Assembly (NCBI GenBank): GCA_945917385.1
Contig: CAMEHJ010000097.1
Location: 1-5,401 of the forward strand
Origin: an uncultured bacterium
GTDB taxonomy: Bacteria; Bacillota_A; Clostridia; Oscillospirales; Oscillospiraceae
Length of the DNA stretch: 5,401 nt
Direction of reading: 5' to 3'
Within the stretch, counting starts at the first letter, position 1, and each line of letters starts with the position of its first letter. The position numbers were made by a program, and so were the translations under genes. The notes beneath the pieces were generated by a model. That model ran no database searches. It was not told where the DNA came from and worked only from the letters and a program-made list of their open reading frames with translations. Shown piece by piece: positions 4,864 through 5,401 of the stretch.

Positions 4864-5401
4864 GTCGCTCCCCCCACGGGGAGCGTGGATTGAAATTCCC
4901 GGCAGCACCTCCGGCCAAGGAGGTAGCGCGTCGCTCCCCCCACGGGGAGCGTGGATTGAAATCCTGATGTGTTTACAGTCCACCGCAACGACTATAACGT
5001 CGCTCCCCCCACGGGGAGCGTGGATTGAAATGGTTTGTCAAGCATAATTTGTCAAAAATATATGAGGGTCGCTCCCCCCACGGGGAGCGTGGATTGAAAT
5101 ATGATAAACTCCTTTCAAAAATCATCAAGAAAAAGTCGCTCCCCCCACGGGGAGCGTGGATTGAAATTCCCACTATAACTAAGAGTTTTACGGAGCACGG
5201 GTCGCTCCCCCCACGGGGAGCGTGGATTGAAATATCTATGAAGCCTCGTGTAATCTATGAAGTTGAGGTCGCTCCCCCCACGGGGAGCGTGGATTGAAAT
5301 TGACCTCTTACCATGTGATTGTGGGGACTAACAGGTCGCTCCCCCCACGGGGAGCGTGGATTGAAATCCTCAGTCACGCGGAGAGAATCGGCATATACAG
5401 G
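4864..5401 (+). CRISPR. Type I-C CRISPR array (leader-proximal part)
   Basis: Eight identical 33-nt repeats begin at 4864, 4930, 4999, 5068, 5135, 5201, 5268 and 5335. The repeat starts GTCGCTCCCCCC, continues ACGGGGAGCG and ends TGGATTGAAAT. Seven complete spacers measure 33, 36, 36, 34, 33, 34 and 34 nt. The eighth, from 5368, is cut by the window edge at 33-34 nt. Repeat bases 3-10 and 15-22 form an 8-bp stem (CGCTCCCC/GGGGAGCG) around a CCAC loop. Cutting at the stem's 3' base by Cas5c would leave exactly the 11-nt handle UGGAUUGAAAU known for I-C. Flanking bases vary at both ends, which confirms the 33-nt limit. Transcription runs from the leader rightward. No degenerate terminal repeat is seen, so the array continues. 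Confidence 0.99.

Noticed and set aside
4588..5297. Several open frames on both strands across leader and array encoding repeated LPPRGAWIEI or ISIHAPRGGSD units
   Set aside because: These are translations of the CRISPR repeats, a common false gene call.

Overview
The window holds the downstream part of a type I-C CRISPR-Cas locus, with every gene on the + strand. It carries cas8c (csd1), a nested cas11c, cas7c (csd2), cas4, cas1, cas2, an AT-rich leader, and the leader-proximal start of the CRISPR array. The standard I-C order is cas3-cas5-cas8c-cas7-cas4-cas1-cas2-array. On that basis cas3 and cas5 should lie just upstream of base 1, and the array runs off the right edge.

Organism: the genes are moderately GC-rich and preceded by strong GGAGG-type ribosome binding sites, while the leader is AT-rich. 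The Cas8c and Cas1 proteins resemble those of gut-type Clostridia (Oscillospiraceae/Ruminococcaceae-like Firmicutes). This placement is inferred from recollection of family sequences, not from a search, and I-C loci move horizontally.

Layout: 15-1817 cas8c (GTG start); 1413-1817 cas11c, translated from its own ribosome binding site inside cas8c; 1798-2643 cas7; 2633-3295 cas4; 3292-4323 cas1; 4392-4682 cas2. The genes from cas8c to cas1 overlap by 20, 11 and 4 bases, the mark of one translationally coupled operon. Only the cas1-cas2 junction has a real gap (68 bases). Bases 4683-4863 are the leader. It contains a terminator-like hairpin just after cas2, helically phased GCAAA/TTTTGC motifs, a possible promoter, and a 13-bp-arm inverted repeat ending 3 bases before repeat 1. 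From 4864 there are eight identical 33-nt repeats, seven complete spacers of 33-36 nt, and an eighth spacer cut by the window end.

How it works together (family knowledge): Cas8c, Cas7, Cas11c and the missing Cas5c form the crRNA-guided Cascade effector, which recruits Cas3 to degrade DNA. Cas5c cuts the repeat RNA at the base of its hairpin; here that leaves the expected 11-nt 5' handle. Cas4, Cas1 and Cas2 select, trim and integrate new spacers at the leader end. All visible catalytic and metal or Fe-S residues are intact and all repeats are identical, so the locus looks functional. No new system is evident. The points most worth a second look are the internal cas11c start and the leader architecture.
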